Shown here: positions 17,901 to 26,806 of the stretch, piece after piece
Layout: the number at the start of each line of letters is the position of its first letter
Numbering within the stretch: position 1 is the first letter of the stretch
Assembly: GCF_000737715.1 (NCBI RefSeq)
Contig: NZ_JPRN01000004.1
Span: forward strand, 1 to 64,000
From: Chryseobacterium sp. JM1
GTDB taxonomy: Bacteria > Bacteroidota > Bacteroidia > Flavobacteriales > Weeksellaceae
Direction: 5' to 3'
DNA: 64,000 nucleotides
Position numbers and translations under genes: made by a program
Notes under the pieces: model-generated
What the model saw: the letters and a program-made list of their open reading frames with translations, nothing else
Database searches by the model: none
What the model was told of the DNA's origin: nothing

Positions 17901-19409
17901 ATGATTTTCGATAAACTAATTAACTATCTAAAGCTCGATAAACAGGAGTTTTCTTTCCAGTTCAACTCACATCCAAACTACCCATCTGCCCTTGCATTCA
18001 GTGATACGCTTAACTTTATGGGAGTAAAAAATGATGCTTATGAACTTGATAAGGAATATTGGGATGAACTACCGGAAGAGTTTATCGCGATCGTAGATAA
18101 CTCCTTTTCTCTGGTAAAGAAATCGGGAGTCAGTTATTCGGTTTATTCCGAAAAAGCAAAAACACTGAATAAAGAGGAACTTCACCAGAAATCTACAAAC
18201 TTCGTTCTGTTATTTGAAAAGAGCGAAAATGCGGAAAACAAGCTGACATTTAGTTTTACACCTCTTTTATATGTTGTTTTCACCATTATTATTGCTTACT
18301 CTTTTTTCACTCAAAACGTATACGAAGCTCTTTTTAATATTCTTTCTCTGGCAGGTGTTTATATTTCCATTGAAATTTTCAACCAAAAATTCGGAAATAC
18401 ATCGACCGTGATCGGCAGTATCTGTGGAGATACTTCCGCTAAACAAACGGCCAATTCCTGCGATAAAATTATCAAACAGGACAAAACGAGTATATTCGGC
18501 CTAAAGTTCTCCGATTTTTCACTGATCTATTTTGTAGGACTTGCCGTATTGGGACTTTTCCTGCCGGCAACAGCTTATATTGTAAAAGGATTTACCTTCG
18601 TTTCTATTCTTGCCATTGGATATTCTCTATATATACAGGCCTTTGTAGAAAAAGCTTTCTGCAGAGTCTGTCTTTTAATTATTTCTATCCTTGTGGGACA
18701 GTTGGCGCTCAGTATTTTCTTCTTTCAGAATACATCACTCAATATAGGAATGCTATTGTTAACAGCGATCTTATGGATTCTTGTTTTTTCTGCGGTTTTA
18801 TATTTCAGCAATATTCTTTCCCAGAAAGAAACTCTTCAGAAGTCCAATGCCAAGAACCTTAGATTTAAGAGAAATTATGAACTTTTTAAAAGCCAGCTTT
18901 TAGAAAATGAAAAAGTAGAGTTCCAGGATACCGAGACTTTTTCATTAGGAAGCAAAGATGCCAAACTCCGTCTTTCTATTGTATCCAACCCCTACTGTGG
19001 ATTCTGTAAAGACGGTCATAAAATCATGGAAGGTCTTCTTGAAAAGTATCCTGAGGATATTTCTGTACAGATCCGTTTCAATTATTCACAGGAAAGAGCT
19101 GATGAGAAGTATACGAAATTGCTTTCAGCTTTTAACTATATCTACCACCACAAACCTCAGAAGGATTTCCTTAACGCCGTGGAAGAATGGTTTGAAACAA
19201 GAGATGAAAACAAGATTGTTGCTCTTTCCGGATCAGCTGCAGAAGAAGATCTTACGCCATTTATTGAAATGACAAAAGATAACAGCGCAGCAGGATTGAA
19301 CTTCACCCCTATTTTCATTCTGAACGGACATCAGTTCCCGGACAAATATGACCGTGATGATATCTGGTTTTTCGTTGATGAATTGATGGAAGACGAGGAC
19401 TTGCACTAA
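17901..19409 (+). CDS. VKOR-thioredoxin oxidoreductase with N-terminal C39-like domain
   Basis: A 502-residue three-part protein. Residues 1-110 resemble the C39 peptidase fold but lack the Q-x5-DCGPTC active site, so they are probably non-catalytic. Residues 118-305 form a vitamin K epoxide reductase (VKOR) domain with several membrane helices; its redox cysteines are C175 and C187 (loop pair) and C254/C257 (FCRVC). Residues 335-500 form a thioredoxin/DsbA-like domain with CGFC at 366-369 and a likely cis-proline in NFTPIF. VKOR fusions of this kind pass electrons from new disulfides to quinone. It lies directly before a six-cysteine export peptide, so a dedicated role in folding that peptide is the natural inference. 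Confidence 0.85.
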   Translation: MIFDKLINYLKLDKQEFSFQFNSHPNYPSALAFSDTLNFMGVKNDAYELDKEYWDELPEEFIAIVDNSFSLVKKSGVSYSVYSEKAKTLNKEELHQKSTNFVLLFEKSENAENKLTFSFTPLLYVVFTIIIAYSFFTQNVYEALFNILSLAGVYISIEIFNQKFGNTSTVIGSICGDTSAKQTANSCDKIIKQDKTSIFGLKFSDFSLIYFVGLAVLGLFLPATAYIVKGFTFVSILAIGYSLYIQAFVEKAFCRVCLLIISILVGQLALSIFFFQNTSLNIGMLLLTAILWILVFSAVLYFSNILSQKETLQKSNAKNLRFKRNYELFKSQLLENEKVEFQDTETFSLGSKDAKLRLSIVSNPYCGFCKDGHKIMEGLLEKYPEDISVQIRFNYSQERADEKYTKLLSAFNYIYHHKPQKDFLNAVEEWFETRDENKIVALSGSAAEEDLTPFIEMTKDNSAAGLNFTPIFILNGHQFPDKYDRDDIWFFVDELMEDEDLH

Positions 19410-19462
19410 GAAAATCTTCACGAATTAAAAAATTCACTATCTTAGGAAAAAATATAAGCAGC

Positions 19463-19492
19463 ATCCGAAAAGCTTTGATAGAGTAGGAAAAC
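19463..19492 (+). promoter_or_regulatory. Bipartite leader element shared with tail-collar gene
   Basis: ATCCGAAAAGC (19463-19473), a 6-nt spacer, then AGAGTAGGAAAAC (19480-19492), ending 19 nt before the peptide ATG. The same 24 bases with a 7-nt spacer occur at 52967-52997, 24 nt before the tail-collar ATG. It could be a protein-binding site or a 5' leader RNA element. No known riboswitch was recognised. Confidence 0.55.
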
Positions 19493-19511
19493 AGCAAAAC
19501 TAAATAACACT

Positions 19512-19706
19512 ATGAAAAACTTAAAGAAAATCTCAAGAGAAAATTTAAAGTCTATAAAAGGAGGATTCAGAAGATGTCCTGATAATGGAGAGTGTGGTGG
19601 TGACCAGTGTTGTGCCAACGGAGTATGCAGACCTATTGCAGGAGCCGGCCCGAACACTTATTATTGCACACCGCCTACCATGATTGATTTCACACCACAA
19701 GGTTAA
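19512..19706 (+). CDS. Double-glycine-leader peptide with cystine-knot-like core
   Basis: A 64-residue precursor. Residues 1-18 (MKNLKKISRENLKSIKGG) are a double-glycine leader with hydrophobic positions 4, 7, 12 and 15, as recognised by C39 peptidases. The predicted mature core (19-64) has six cysteines at 22, 28, 33, 34, 39 and 52: C-x5-C-x4-CC-x4-C-x12-C. That order and the central CC pair are the framework of inhibitor cystine knots. The core is Gly/Pro/Asn-rich with no hydrophobic helix, unlike pore-forming class II bacteriocins. Genes for an oxidoreductase, a C39 transporter and an adaptor surround it. Bacteriocin-like annotation is usual for such leaders in Chryseobacterium; target and activity are unknown. 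Confidence 0.85.
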   Translation: MKNLKKISRENLKSIKGGFRRCPDNGECGGDQCCANGVCRPIAGAGPNTYYCTPPTMIDFTPQG

Positions 19707-19818
19707 TAGGAATTCGTTAAAAAAAAACCAGGGGAAGTATTATCTTTTCCCAGCTATTAATGATCCTTTAATTTGTATCGATGTATACAATAATGGTGCA
19801 TGATATAAATGAACGATA

Positions 19819-19842
19819 TAAATTTGAATATTAATTTGAATA
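19819..19842 (+). promoter_or_regulatory. -7 box and direct repeats upstream of ABC transporter
   Basis: TAAATTTG (19819-19826) matches TAnnTTTG. It overlaps the first of two exact 10-bp direct repeats AATTTGAATA (19821-19830 and 19833-19842), 12 bp apart, which could be an operator. No -33 TTG is seen at standard spacing. This could give the transporter its own promoter, separate from the peptide. Confidence 0.35.
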
Positions 19843-19846
19843 AGTA

Positions 19847-19875
19847 AAAATGTCGTCATATTTTGGCGGCATTTT
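19847..19875 (+). terminator. Hairpin between peptide and transporter genes
   Basis: An 11-bp stem (AAAATGTCGTC, 19847-19857, with GGCGGCATTTT, 19865-19875; nine Watson-Crick and two G-U pairs) around a 7-nt loop, ending in TTTT, 16 nt before the TTG start of the transporter. It looks like a weak terminator or attenuator that would lower transporter expression relative to the peptide. Confidence 0.55.
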
Positions 19876-19891
19876 ATAATGAATATCAATT

Positions 19892-22084
19892 TTGAAGAAA
19901 TTTCCCTTTTACAAACAGCCGGATGCCAAAGACTGCGGCCCTACCTGCCTTAGAATTGTAAGTAAATATTACGGCAAAAGTATTTCCCTGCAGCAGATCC
20001 GTACCCTTTCTGAAACTACCCGTGAAGGAAGCAGCCTTTTAGGCCTTAGTGATGCATCAGAAAATTTAGGATTCCGTTCTCTCGGAGTTCAGATCGATTT
20101 TAATACCCTTGCAGAAGAAGTCCCCTTCCCCTGCATCGTACACTGGAACAAGAACCACTTCGTTGTTGTCTACAAAATTGATAAAAATAACAAAGTCTAT
20201 ATTTCAGATCCCAGTTATGGGCTGATCACTTATTCCCGTGATGAATTCATCAAATTATGGATTGGGGAAAATGCCAATGAAAATACGGAAGAAGGAATTG
20301 CCCTTATTCTTGAAACTACACCTTCATTTTTTCAGACCGAGTTTGATTCAGACGAAAGCAAGGCCAGTTTTTCTTTCTTATCCAAATACCTGCTTAAGTA
20401 CAAATCTCTTGTCATACAGCTTGCAGTAGGCCTTTTGGCGGGAAGTTTACTTTCGCTTATTTTTCCTTTCCTTACGCAGAGTATTGTAGACGTCGGGATA
20501 CAGAATCAGGATCTCAACTTTATTTATGTGGTTCTTCTTGCCCAGATCATGCTATTTCTGGGAAGAATGGGTATTGAAGTCATCCGAAGCTGGATTCTTC
20601 TCCACCTTTCCGCAAGGATCAATATTTCGATTATCTCAGATTTCTTTATCAAACTGATGAGACTTCCGATAAGCTTTTTTGATACGAGAATGACCGGAGA
20701 CATCATGCAGAGGATCAATGACCACCACAGAATTGAGCAGCTACTGACGAGTTCTTCGTTAAATACCCTTTTCTCTTTGGTGAACCTTATTATCTTCAGT
20801 ATAGTCCTTCTGTTTTATGATTACAGACTGTTTGTCGTTTATCTGGTAGGTGCAGCCCTGTATATCGGATGGATCAGCTTTTTCCTTAGTAAAAGAAAGG
20901 AACTGGATTATAAAAGATTCTCTCAGGTTTCACAAGAACAGAGTAAAGTGATCGAATTGATCAACGGGATGCAGGAGATCAAAATGTATAATGCTGAGAA
21001 GCAGAAACGTTGGGACTGGGAATTCCTTCAGGTTAAATTATTTAAAATCAGAATCAAATCTCTATCTCTGGAACAATGGCAGTCGGTAGGAGGAAATTTC
21101 ATCAACCAGATGAAAGATATTCTGGTCAGTTTCCTTTCAGCCAAACTTGTATTGGAAGGGAGTCTTACTTTAGGGATGATGCTTTCGGTACAGTATATCA
21201 TCGGACAGTTGAACAGTCCACTGTTACAGCTTATCGATTTTATCAAACAGACTCAGGACGCTAAAATTTCCCTTGAAAGATTGGGCGAGATTCACGATAA
21301 AGAAGACGAAGAAGACAAAAATGAGCAGTATGCAGGAGAAATTCCTAAGAAAGACATTGAAGTCAGTAATATATCATTCAGGTATATCGGGTCAGATGTT
21401 CCTGTATTTGAAGATCTGAGTCTTACCATACCTTATCAGAAAACAACAGCTATTGTTGGAGCCAGCGGAAGTGGAAAAACCACGCTTTTAAAACTTCTGA
21501 TGAAATTTTACGAACCTACGGCTGGAGATATCAGACTGGGAAGCACCCAGCTGAAAAGTATTTCCCCGAGATTCTGGAGAGATCATTGTGGCGTAGTGAT
21601 GCAGGAAGGATATGTATTCAATGATACCATAGCCAATAATATCGCAGTAGGAGAAGACCACGTAGACAAACAGAAATTACGGCGTGCCGTAGAAATTGCC
21701 AACATCAAAGATTTCATTGAAAGTCTTCCGTTAAGCTATAATACAAAGATCGGAAATGAAGGTGTAGGTGTGAGTGGTGGTCAAAAGCAAAGGCTTTTCA
21801 TTGCCAGAGCCGTTTACAAATCTCCTGAATTTATCTTTTTCGATGAAGCTACTTCTGCTTTGGATGCCAATAATGAAAAAGTGATCATGGAAAACCTTGA
21901 ACAGTTCTTTAAAGGCAAAACCGCTATCGTGATTGCACACAGACTTTCAACCGTAAAACATGCCGACAAAATCATCGTTCTGGACAGAGGTCAGGTAGTA
22001 GAGGAAGGTAATCATGCCGAACTGGTCGCTTTAAAAGGTGAATACTACAGACTTGTAAAAAACCAACTGGAACTAGGAAATTAA
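19892..22084 (+). CDS. Peptidase-containing ABC transporter (C39 PCAT)
   Basis: A 730-residue exporter that cleaves double-glycine leaders and exports the cargo. The N-terminal C39 domain (1-140) has its complete triad: C15 in QPDAKDCGPTC, H89 in NHFVVVY and D106 in ISDPSYG. A transmembrane domain with about six helices follows (165-460). The nucleotide-binding domain carries Walker A GASGSGKTT (about 523), signature SGGQKQR, Walker B FIFFDEATS (about 648) and the H-loop IAHRLST. The start is TTG at 19892; an ATG at 19879 is out of frame and an upstream in-frame stop lies at 19880. Its substrate is most likely the cysteine-rich peptide upstream. Confidence 0.93.
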   Translation: MKKFPFYKQPDAKDCGPTCLRIVSKYYGKSISLQQIRTLSETTREGSSLLGLSDASENLGFRSLGVQIDFNTLAEEVPFPCIVHWNKNHFVVVYKIDKNNKVYISDPSYGLITYSRDEFIKLWIGENANENTEEGIALILETTPSFFQTEFDSDESKASFSFLSKYLLKYKSLVIQLAVGLLAGSLLSLIFPFLTQSIVDVGIQNQDLNFIYVVLLAQIMLFLGRMGIEVIRSWILLHLSARINISIISDFFIKLMRLPISFFDTRMTGDIMQRINDHHRIEQLLTSSSLNTLFSLVNLIIFSIVLLFYDYRLFVVYLVGAALYIGWISFFLSKRKELDYKRFSQVSQEQSKVIELINGMQEIKMYNAEKQKRWDWEFLQVKLFKIRIKSLSLEQWQSVGGNFINQMKDILVSFLSAKLVLEGSLTLGMMLSVQYIIGQLNSPLLQLIDFIKQTQDAKISLERLGEIHDKEDEEDKNEQYAGEIPKKDIEVSNISFRYIGSDVPVFEDLSLTIPYQKTTAIVGASGSGKTTLLKLLMKFYEPTAGDIRLGSTQLKSISPRFWRDHCGVVMQEGYVFNDTIANNIAVGEDHVDKQKLRRAVEIANIKDFIESLPLSYNTKIGNEGVGVSGGQKQRLFIARAVYKSPEFIFFDEATSALDANNEKVIMENLEQFFKGKTAIVIAHRLSTVKHADKIIVLDRGQVVEEGNHAELVALKGEYYRLVKNQLELGN

Positions 22085-22128
22085 TTGACTCCCCATAAAA
22101 ACATAAGGGAAACTTTATTTTATAAAAC

Positions 22129-23427
22129 ATGAAAGAAGATATTTTAGACAATATTGAACTCCGCTCCGAGAGTGTTCAGGACATTCTCACCCAGCCTCCT
22201 CATTGGATGATACGTTGGGGAAACAGCGTGATATTAATTATACTCCTGCTTATCCTTGTGATGAGCTACATCATTAAGTACCCGGAATTTGTTGCTGCCC
22301 CGGTTATAGTGACATCACAAAATCCTCCTGAGAAAATAGAAGCCAGAATGAACGCGAAAATTGAAAAGATTTTTATCAAAGATCATCAGCAGGTAAAGAA
22401 AAACGAGGTATTAATGGTGATGCAGTCCACTGCCAATTATAAGGATATTTTAGAACTGAAAAAACTGGTGGATTCTATTTCTCCCCAGCAGCTGCAGAGT
22501 TTCCCGATCGCAATAACCTCAAGATTCAAGCTTGGTGAACTGCAGGGAGATTACAACAGTTTTGCAAAAGCCTTTCAGGATGAGGAACTTTTCACAAGAC
22601 TTCAGCCTTATGCGCCGGAAAATATAGCCGCGAATCAGAGTATCTCAGAATACAGGGTAAGAATTGCTACTTTAAAACAGCAGAAAAGTCTGGAAATGGC
22701 GAAATATGAATTATCAAAAAAGAGCTACCAGAGATCTCAGGAACTTTTCAACCAGGGTGTCATTGCTTCCGTAGAACTTGAAAATGAAAAAATAAAATTC
22801 CTTCAGGCTCAGCAGAATCTTGAAAACCTTAATATTTCCATTTCTCAAATGGATGAAGGAATTTCCAATCTGAATAAAACCAAAAGCGGAACAGCCATTA
22901 ATACAGAAAAAGACAAGATCACTTATTCTTCTCAGTCTTTACAGCTTTTTGAACAGCTTCGTAAATCTTTAAAACAGTGGGAGCAGAATTATCTTGTGAT
23001 TTCTTCTATAGATGGTATGGCCAGTTTTCAGCAGTTTTTCGGAGAAAATCAGTTTGTAAAAATGTCAGAACCTATTGTTTCCATCCTTCCTACCAATAAA
23101 GAAAAACTGGTGGGAAGAATGTCTGTACCTACCGTTAATTCAGGAAAGATTATGACAGGCCAGAAGGTATTGATCAAACTTGACAATTACCGTTTCCAGG
23201 AATATGGTATTGTGGAAGGAAAAGTGCAGAACATTTCTCTTATCCCCGATGACAAAGGAAACTATTATGTAGATATCACCCTTCCAAAAGGATTGAACAC
23301 CAGCTATAACAAAAAGCTTACTTTTGACAAAGAACTTAGAGGAAATGCAGAAATCGTAACCAAAGATCTTAGGCTTATCGAAAGATTCTTCTACCAGATC
23401 AGAGAATTATTGGGGTACCAAACTTAA
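22129..23427 (+). CDS. HlyD-family secretion adaptor
   Basis: Periplasmic adaptor that links the ABC exporter to an outer-membrane channel. The 432-residue protein has a short cytoplasmic N-terminus, one membrane helix (about 30-50), a biotinyl-lipoyl-like segment, then a coiled-coil hairpin (about 165-255, KQQKSLEMAKYELSKKSYQR) and a C-terminal beta domain. It follows the transporter after 44 bp. No TolC-type gene is adjacent, so the outer-membrane partner must be encoded elsewhere. Confidence 0.88.
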   Translation: MKEDILDNIELRSESVQDILTQPPHWMIRWGNSVILIILLLILVMSYIIKYPEFVAAPVIVTSQNPPEKIEARMNAKIEKIFIKDHQQVKKNEVLMVMQSTANYKDILELKKLVDSISPQQLQSFPIAITSRFKLGELQGDYNSFAKAFQDEELFTRLQPYAPENIAANQSISEYRVRIATLKQQKSLEMAKYELSKKSYQRSQELFNQGVIASVELENEKIKFLQAQQNLENLNISISQMDEGISNLNKTKSGTAINTEKDKITYSSQSLQLFEQLRKSLKQWEQNYLVISSIDGMASFQQFFGENQFVKMSEPIVSILPTNKEKLVGRMSVPTVNSGKIMTGQKVLIKLDNYRFQEYGIVEGKVQNISLIPDDKGNYYVDITLPKGLNTSYNKKLTFDKELRGNAEIVTKDLRLIERFFYQIRELLGYQT

Positions 23428-23450
23428 TATTCCTTTAAAATATACATAAC

Positions 23451-23486
23451 AAAACCGCAGCTTACGAAGACTGCGGTTTTGTTTTT
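23451..23486 (+). terminator. Terminator of peptide export locus
   Basis: AAAACCGCAG (23451-23460) pairs with CTGCGGTTTT (23471-23480) around a 10-nt loop, followed by GTTTTT. It ends the plus-strand unit and faces the convergent gene that ends at 23527. Confidence 0.88.
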
Positions 23487-23526
23487 ATGAATGAGTACGA
23501 ATTTAGACCTACTCCAGGTTACTTTT

Positions 23527-24906
23527 TTATTTTTCCAGTTTAGGTTTAACCTTTAAAAATATAAAACTGTAATCCGTAGGATATTTCTGATCTCCAACCG
23601 ATGCATTTTTATGACAGTCCATACACTGTTTCTCTTGGATATAAGTCTCCATTGTGACATTGGCTATATTTTTCGGGGTAATCCCACCGGTCATCAAAGG
23701 AGCCTTTTTATTGTTGTCTTTATCCTTCACCGGATTTTCCGGCCACTGCACATTCACCAGTTGATAGTATTGCCACACAGATTTAGGATTACTGGCCTTA
23801 ATCATATCCTGGATCTGCTTATTCAGCTGCTGTATTTCAGGAGTAATGGCATTGTCTGCAATACGAACCACCTGAACGGGTTTGTTTAAACTGTCTTTTC
23901 CTGGAACCGGAGACTGGTTAGGTTTGTCCGTGCTTTTAGGGTCATAAAAACAATACTTTACGGAAGGATCAATCTTTCCATCTGTTGGCGCATTGTTCAC
24001 GTGCTCAAAAGTCATCCAGGTAAATTGGGGAGACTGATTGGTTTTTCTGATGATATGAAGACCCACCAATCCTAAATATTTCTGTGAATATTTCCCATAG
24101 ATCGGCTTATTATTCTTATCAAAACCTTTGATCTCCGGAACCATCGCCATGGATATTTTATAAAAATTCTTCAGCGATTCCAGCTGATCTTCCGGAATGA
24201 TCCGCCATGCCGCTTTGATCTCAATAGATTCCATCGGAAACCAAACCCCTTGATTTTGGGCAGCAAAGGCACTTAAGCTTCCATAATTATAAAGTTTATT
24301 ATCACGCACAAAATCACTTTCAACAGTATTCATCCGGATTTCGTACCAAACGATGTTTCCGCTTTGATCGGTCAGCCACGCTCCTTTAGCCTGCATGATC
24401 TCGTCTACATTTCCTCCCAGCATTGCTCTCAGCTTAGGTTTCGGAAGACTTGCATTGATATCCGTAAACTTATTGATTTCATTGATGTACTTCATATACC
24501 CGTTTTTGCTTCTAAGATTCCATTGTGCTGGTGGTTTGGCAGCAAATACATCATCAATACTCAGGTAGCTTTCCCATACCGTAGGTTTGTAGTCTCCGGG
24601 CATCCCGTAATCAGCGGCAACCGCAGTAGTATCAGGAACTCCCCTTTGGTCTGAAGCCAACCAGTTCAATGCAAGAAAGTTTTTCCAGGCAAAACAGTTC
24701 ATTACATTCTGAGAACTGTTCACACAGCTGGAATCTGCCGGCAGCTGATACGTTACCGATGGAGGATCACAAAAGGCACCACAGTCGAAGTCTGCCATCT
24801 TTTGAGAAAAGCCAACTCTGGAGTTTAATTTTTTGTCCTTTTTTCCGGATTCACATGAAATTGAAATTAAACTCAATAGAAAAAAGGAAAATAATAGTGT
24901 TCTCAT
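23527..24906 (-). CDS. Lipoprotein with single c-type heme motif
   Basis: A 459-residue predicted lipoprotein: hydrophobic start and lipobox ending at C18 (ISISCESG). Near the C-terminus is one c-type heme-binding motif, CMDCH (428-432). The N-terminal half has paired cysteines (DFDCGAFC) and a NCFAWKNFLALNW motif. I recognise no named domain apart from the heme motif. It overlaps the preceding 577-residue gene by 4 bp (ATGA type), so the two are translationally coupled. An electron-transfer partner in the periplasm is inferred. Confidence 0.7.
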   Translation of the reverse strand: MRTLLFSFFLLSLISISCESGKKDKKLNSRVGFSQKMADFDCGAFCDPPSVTYQLPADSSCVNSSQNVMNCFAWKNFLALNWLASDQRGVPDTTAVAADYGMPGDYKPTVWESYLSIDDVFAAKPPAQWNLRSKNGYMKYINEINKFTDINASLPKPKLRAMLGGNVDEIMQAKGAWLTDQSGNIVWYEIRMNTVESDFVRDNKLYNYGSLSAFAAQNQGVWFPMESIEIKAAWRIIPEDQLESLKNFYKISMAMVPEIKGFDKNNKPIYGKYSQKYLGLVGLHIIRKTNQSPQFTWMTFEHVNNAPTDGKIDPSVKYCFYDPKSTDKPNQSPVPGKDSLNKPVQVVRIADNAITPEIQQLNKQIQDMIKASNPKSVWQYYQLVNVQWPENPVKDKDNNKKAPLMTGGITPKNIANVTMETYIQEKQCMDCHKNASVGDQKYPTDYSFIFLKVKPKLEK

Positions 24907-26636
24907 TTCAGTATTTTTTGAACCTGTTTGATTTGCTGATCAGAAAGTAAGGTCTGGTTTGGCGTAATGTTCAGTTTTGGAAGTGAACCCGGTGCCACGA
25001 CTTCAAGAACTCCTGAAATTGTATATTTTGGATCTGAAGTATTATTGTACAGCGCAAGCGGTTTTTCTCCCAACGAGACGGCAGCATGAACGGTAATATC
25101 GATCATGAACAGCTGGTTATCATTTCCAAGATCCTGATAATCGGTCACAGACACACTGATTCCAGGACCAAAATCAAAACCTGTTTCCCTGTTGGCATCA
25201 CTGGCCAGCACAGCAATTCCGCTTGTAGTGGTTCCTGCTTCAATCTGGGTAATGCATGAGGTTAAATTAGAAAACGTATTCAGTTTGTTGTAAAGACTCG
25301 CCTGAAGCAGATTATTATCCAGAAGATACTGTACACTTGGCAGGGTAACATCCGGATCTCCTACCGGTGGGTATTCCTGAGGCTTGTCACTTCCTCCCGG
25401 AATTCCTGTTCCTGCAAGCTGTACTTTAAAAACATCCGCAATCTGTGAGCCCCATTTTAAAGGCTGGCCCTGTACTTTAATATCACTTAGTTTAAATTGA
25501 GCTCCGGCCGGAACCTCAAATCTTGAATGAAGAACCATATTAAAAGGATAAAAATCAGTCCCTGGATTGGTAGCCGTTCCTCTGATAATTTTATAACAGT
25601 CTTCAATAGTATACCCTTCCGCTGAATCCGGCATGGCAAACTGAGTAAAATCCGGCATCTGACCATACAGTGCTATTGGGTTGGTCAATGATATTTTCAG
25701 CTTTTTATTATACACCAGGGCATTTACATTCTGTCCGATACGGGGATCACTGTTTCTGTAGATCTGCCCGTACTGTGCAGCACAAATCAGTGTATTCGCA
25801 TCAGTAATCACTTTTCCTCCAACTACTCTTAGAATAGTAGCTGCTGCTCCAAGATAGATCTCTGCACCTAAAGAATTGGGCGGACTGGTAAGATGTACCG
25901 CTCCTCCTCCTTCTGCTGTAGCCGAAGAGCCGTTGTTCCATTTATTAATCGGATTATAGGCAGGCAGACCTGTTTCTCTTACTATAACAGGATTCCCATT
26001 TTCATCCAAAAGATAGAGATCTTCCTTCTGTACATTGGGGTTATTAAGAATTTCTTGATAAAGCGAAACCACCATATCCTGAGAAACTTTCCACATATGG
26101 AACCAATATTCCGGATTTTCGTGGGTGAAATTTACAGCGATAATATCTCCGTTGGTATCTCTGGTCACGCTCCATTCACAGTATTCATCCTGCCAGCCTC
26201 TGGGACCGGAAGGGCCGAATGCTTTTGTATCCGTATTAGTCGGATCACATGGATTTTTAGGAACCACCAGTTTTGTACCATATTTTTCAGTGAATGCATT
26301 CGGTCCGATATCAGCAAGTTCATGCAGCTTGTCCTGGACTTCATTAGGAAAATCCTTAGTAAACTGACTGGTAAAATAATGATTGATTCTGTTCGGGAAA
26401 GCACCCCACTGGATTGGGACTGTATTATTTTTATTAGGAGTAACAGGTGTTACAAGAGGATTATAGTACCAGCTTCTGGGATGATCATAACTGCTCGACC
26501 ATGGATTTCCCATCTGTGAATTAATGGTACAGTATTTTACGTAATTGCTCCAGGCATTTTCGATCTGATTTCTCAGATCTGGCTGGTCTTTAAAATCTTT
26601 GTCAGCCTGATAGGCCGGGGTGTCAAATTTTTTCAT
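24903..26636 (-). CDS. Unknown 577-residue protein, coupled to cytochrome
   Basis: I do not recognise the family. The protein has 577 residues and no signal peptide, lipobox or membrane helix. Motifs that look conserved include DEYCEWSVTRD, FTHENPEYWFHMW and SDPRIGQNVNALV. It is rich in Trp, Tyr and Asn in the N-terminal 200 residues, and a beta-rich region follows. There is no CxxCH motif. The gene is the first of the pair with the heme lipoprotein. It has its own predicted activator-dependent promoter of the same design as the neighbouring tyrosinase operon. A redox or ligand-binding role is possible from context only. Confidence 0.75.
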   Translation of the reverse strand: MKKFDTPAYQADKDFKDQPDLRNQIENAWSNYVKYCTINSQMGNPWSSSYDHPRSWYYNPLVTPVTPNKNNTVPIQWGAFPNRINHYFTSQFTKDFPNEVQDKLHELADIGPNAFTEKYGTKLVVPKNPCDPTNTDTKAFGPSGPRGWQDEYCEWSVTRDTNGDIIAVNFTHENPEYWFHMWKVSQDMVVSLYQEILNNPNVQKEDLYLLDENGNPVIVRETGLPAYNPINKWNNGSSATAEGGGAVHLTSPPNSLGAEIYLGAAATILRVVGGKVITDANTLICAAQYGQIYRNSDPRIGQNVNALVYNKKLKISLTNPIALYGQMPDFTQFAMPDSAEGYTIEDCYKIIRGTATNPGTDFYPFNMVLHSRFEVPAGAQFKLSDIKVQGQPLKWGSQIADVFKVQLAGTGIPGGSDKPQEYPPVGDPDVTLPSVQYLLDNNLLQASLYNKLNTFSNLTSCITQIEAGTTTSGIAVLASDANRETGFDFGPGISVSVTDYQDLGNDNQLFMIDITVHAAVSLGEKPLALYNNTSDPKYTISGVLEVVAPGSLPKLNITPNQTLLSDQQIKQVQKILK

Positions 26637-26806
26637 GGTTTTAATTTTTAATGGTATGTAGTTTTAAGAATTTGAAGTAACTGCGGTAAGAATGTTCATT
26701 CTCCCATACATCAGCACCGAAAGTGCAGTGAACCTCCTATTTCAAAAAAAGCACCACCAGAAAATAATTTCTACTGATGCTCACGTGAAAAGTAAATTAT
26801 GATACT

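Noticed and set aside
19442..19657. Minus-strand 71-residue frame over the peptide gene
   Set aside because: Shadow of the peptide gene; it has no start signals and no match to known small proteins.
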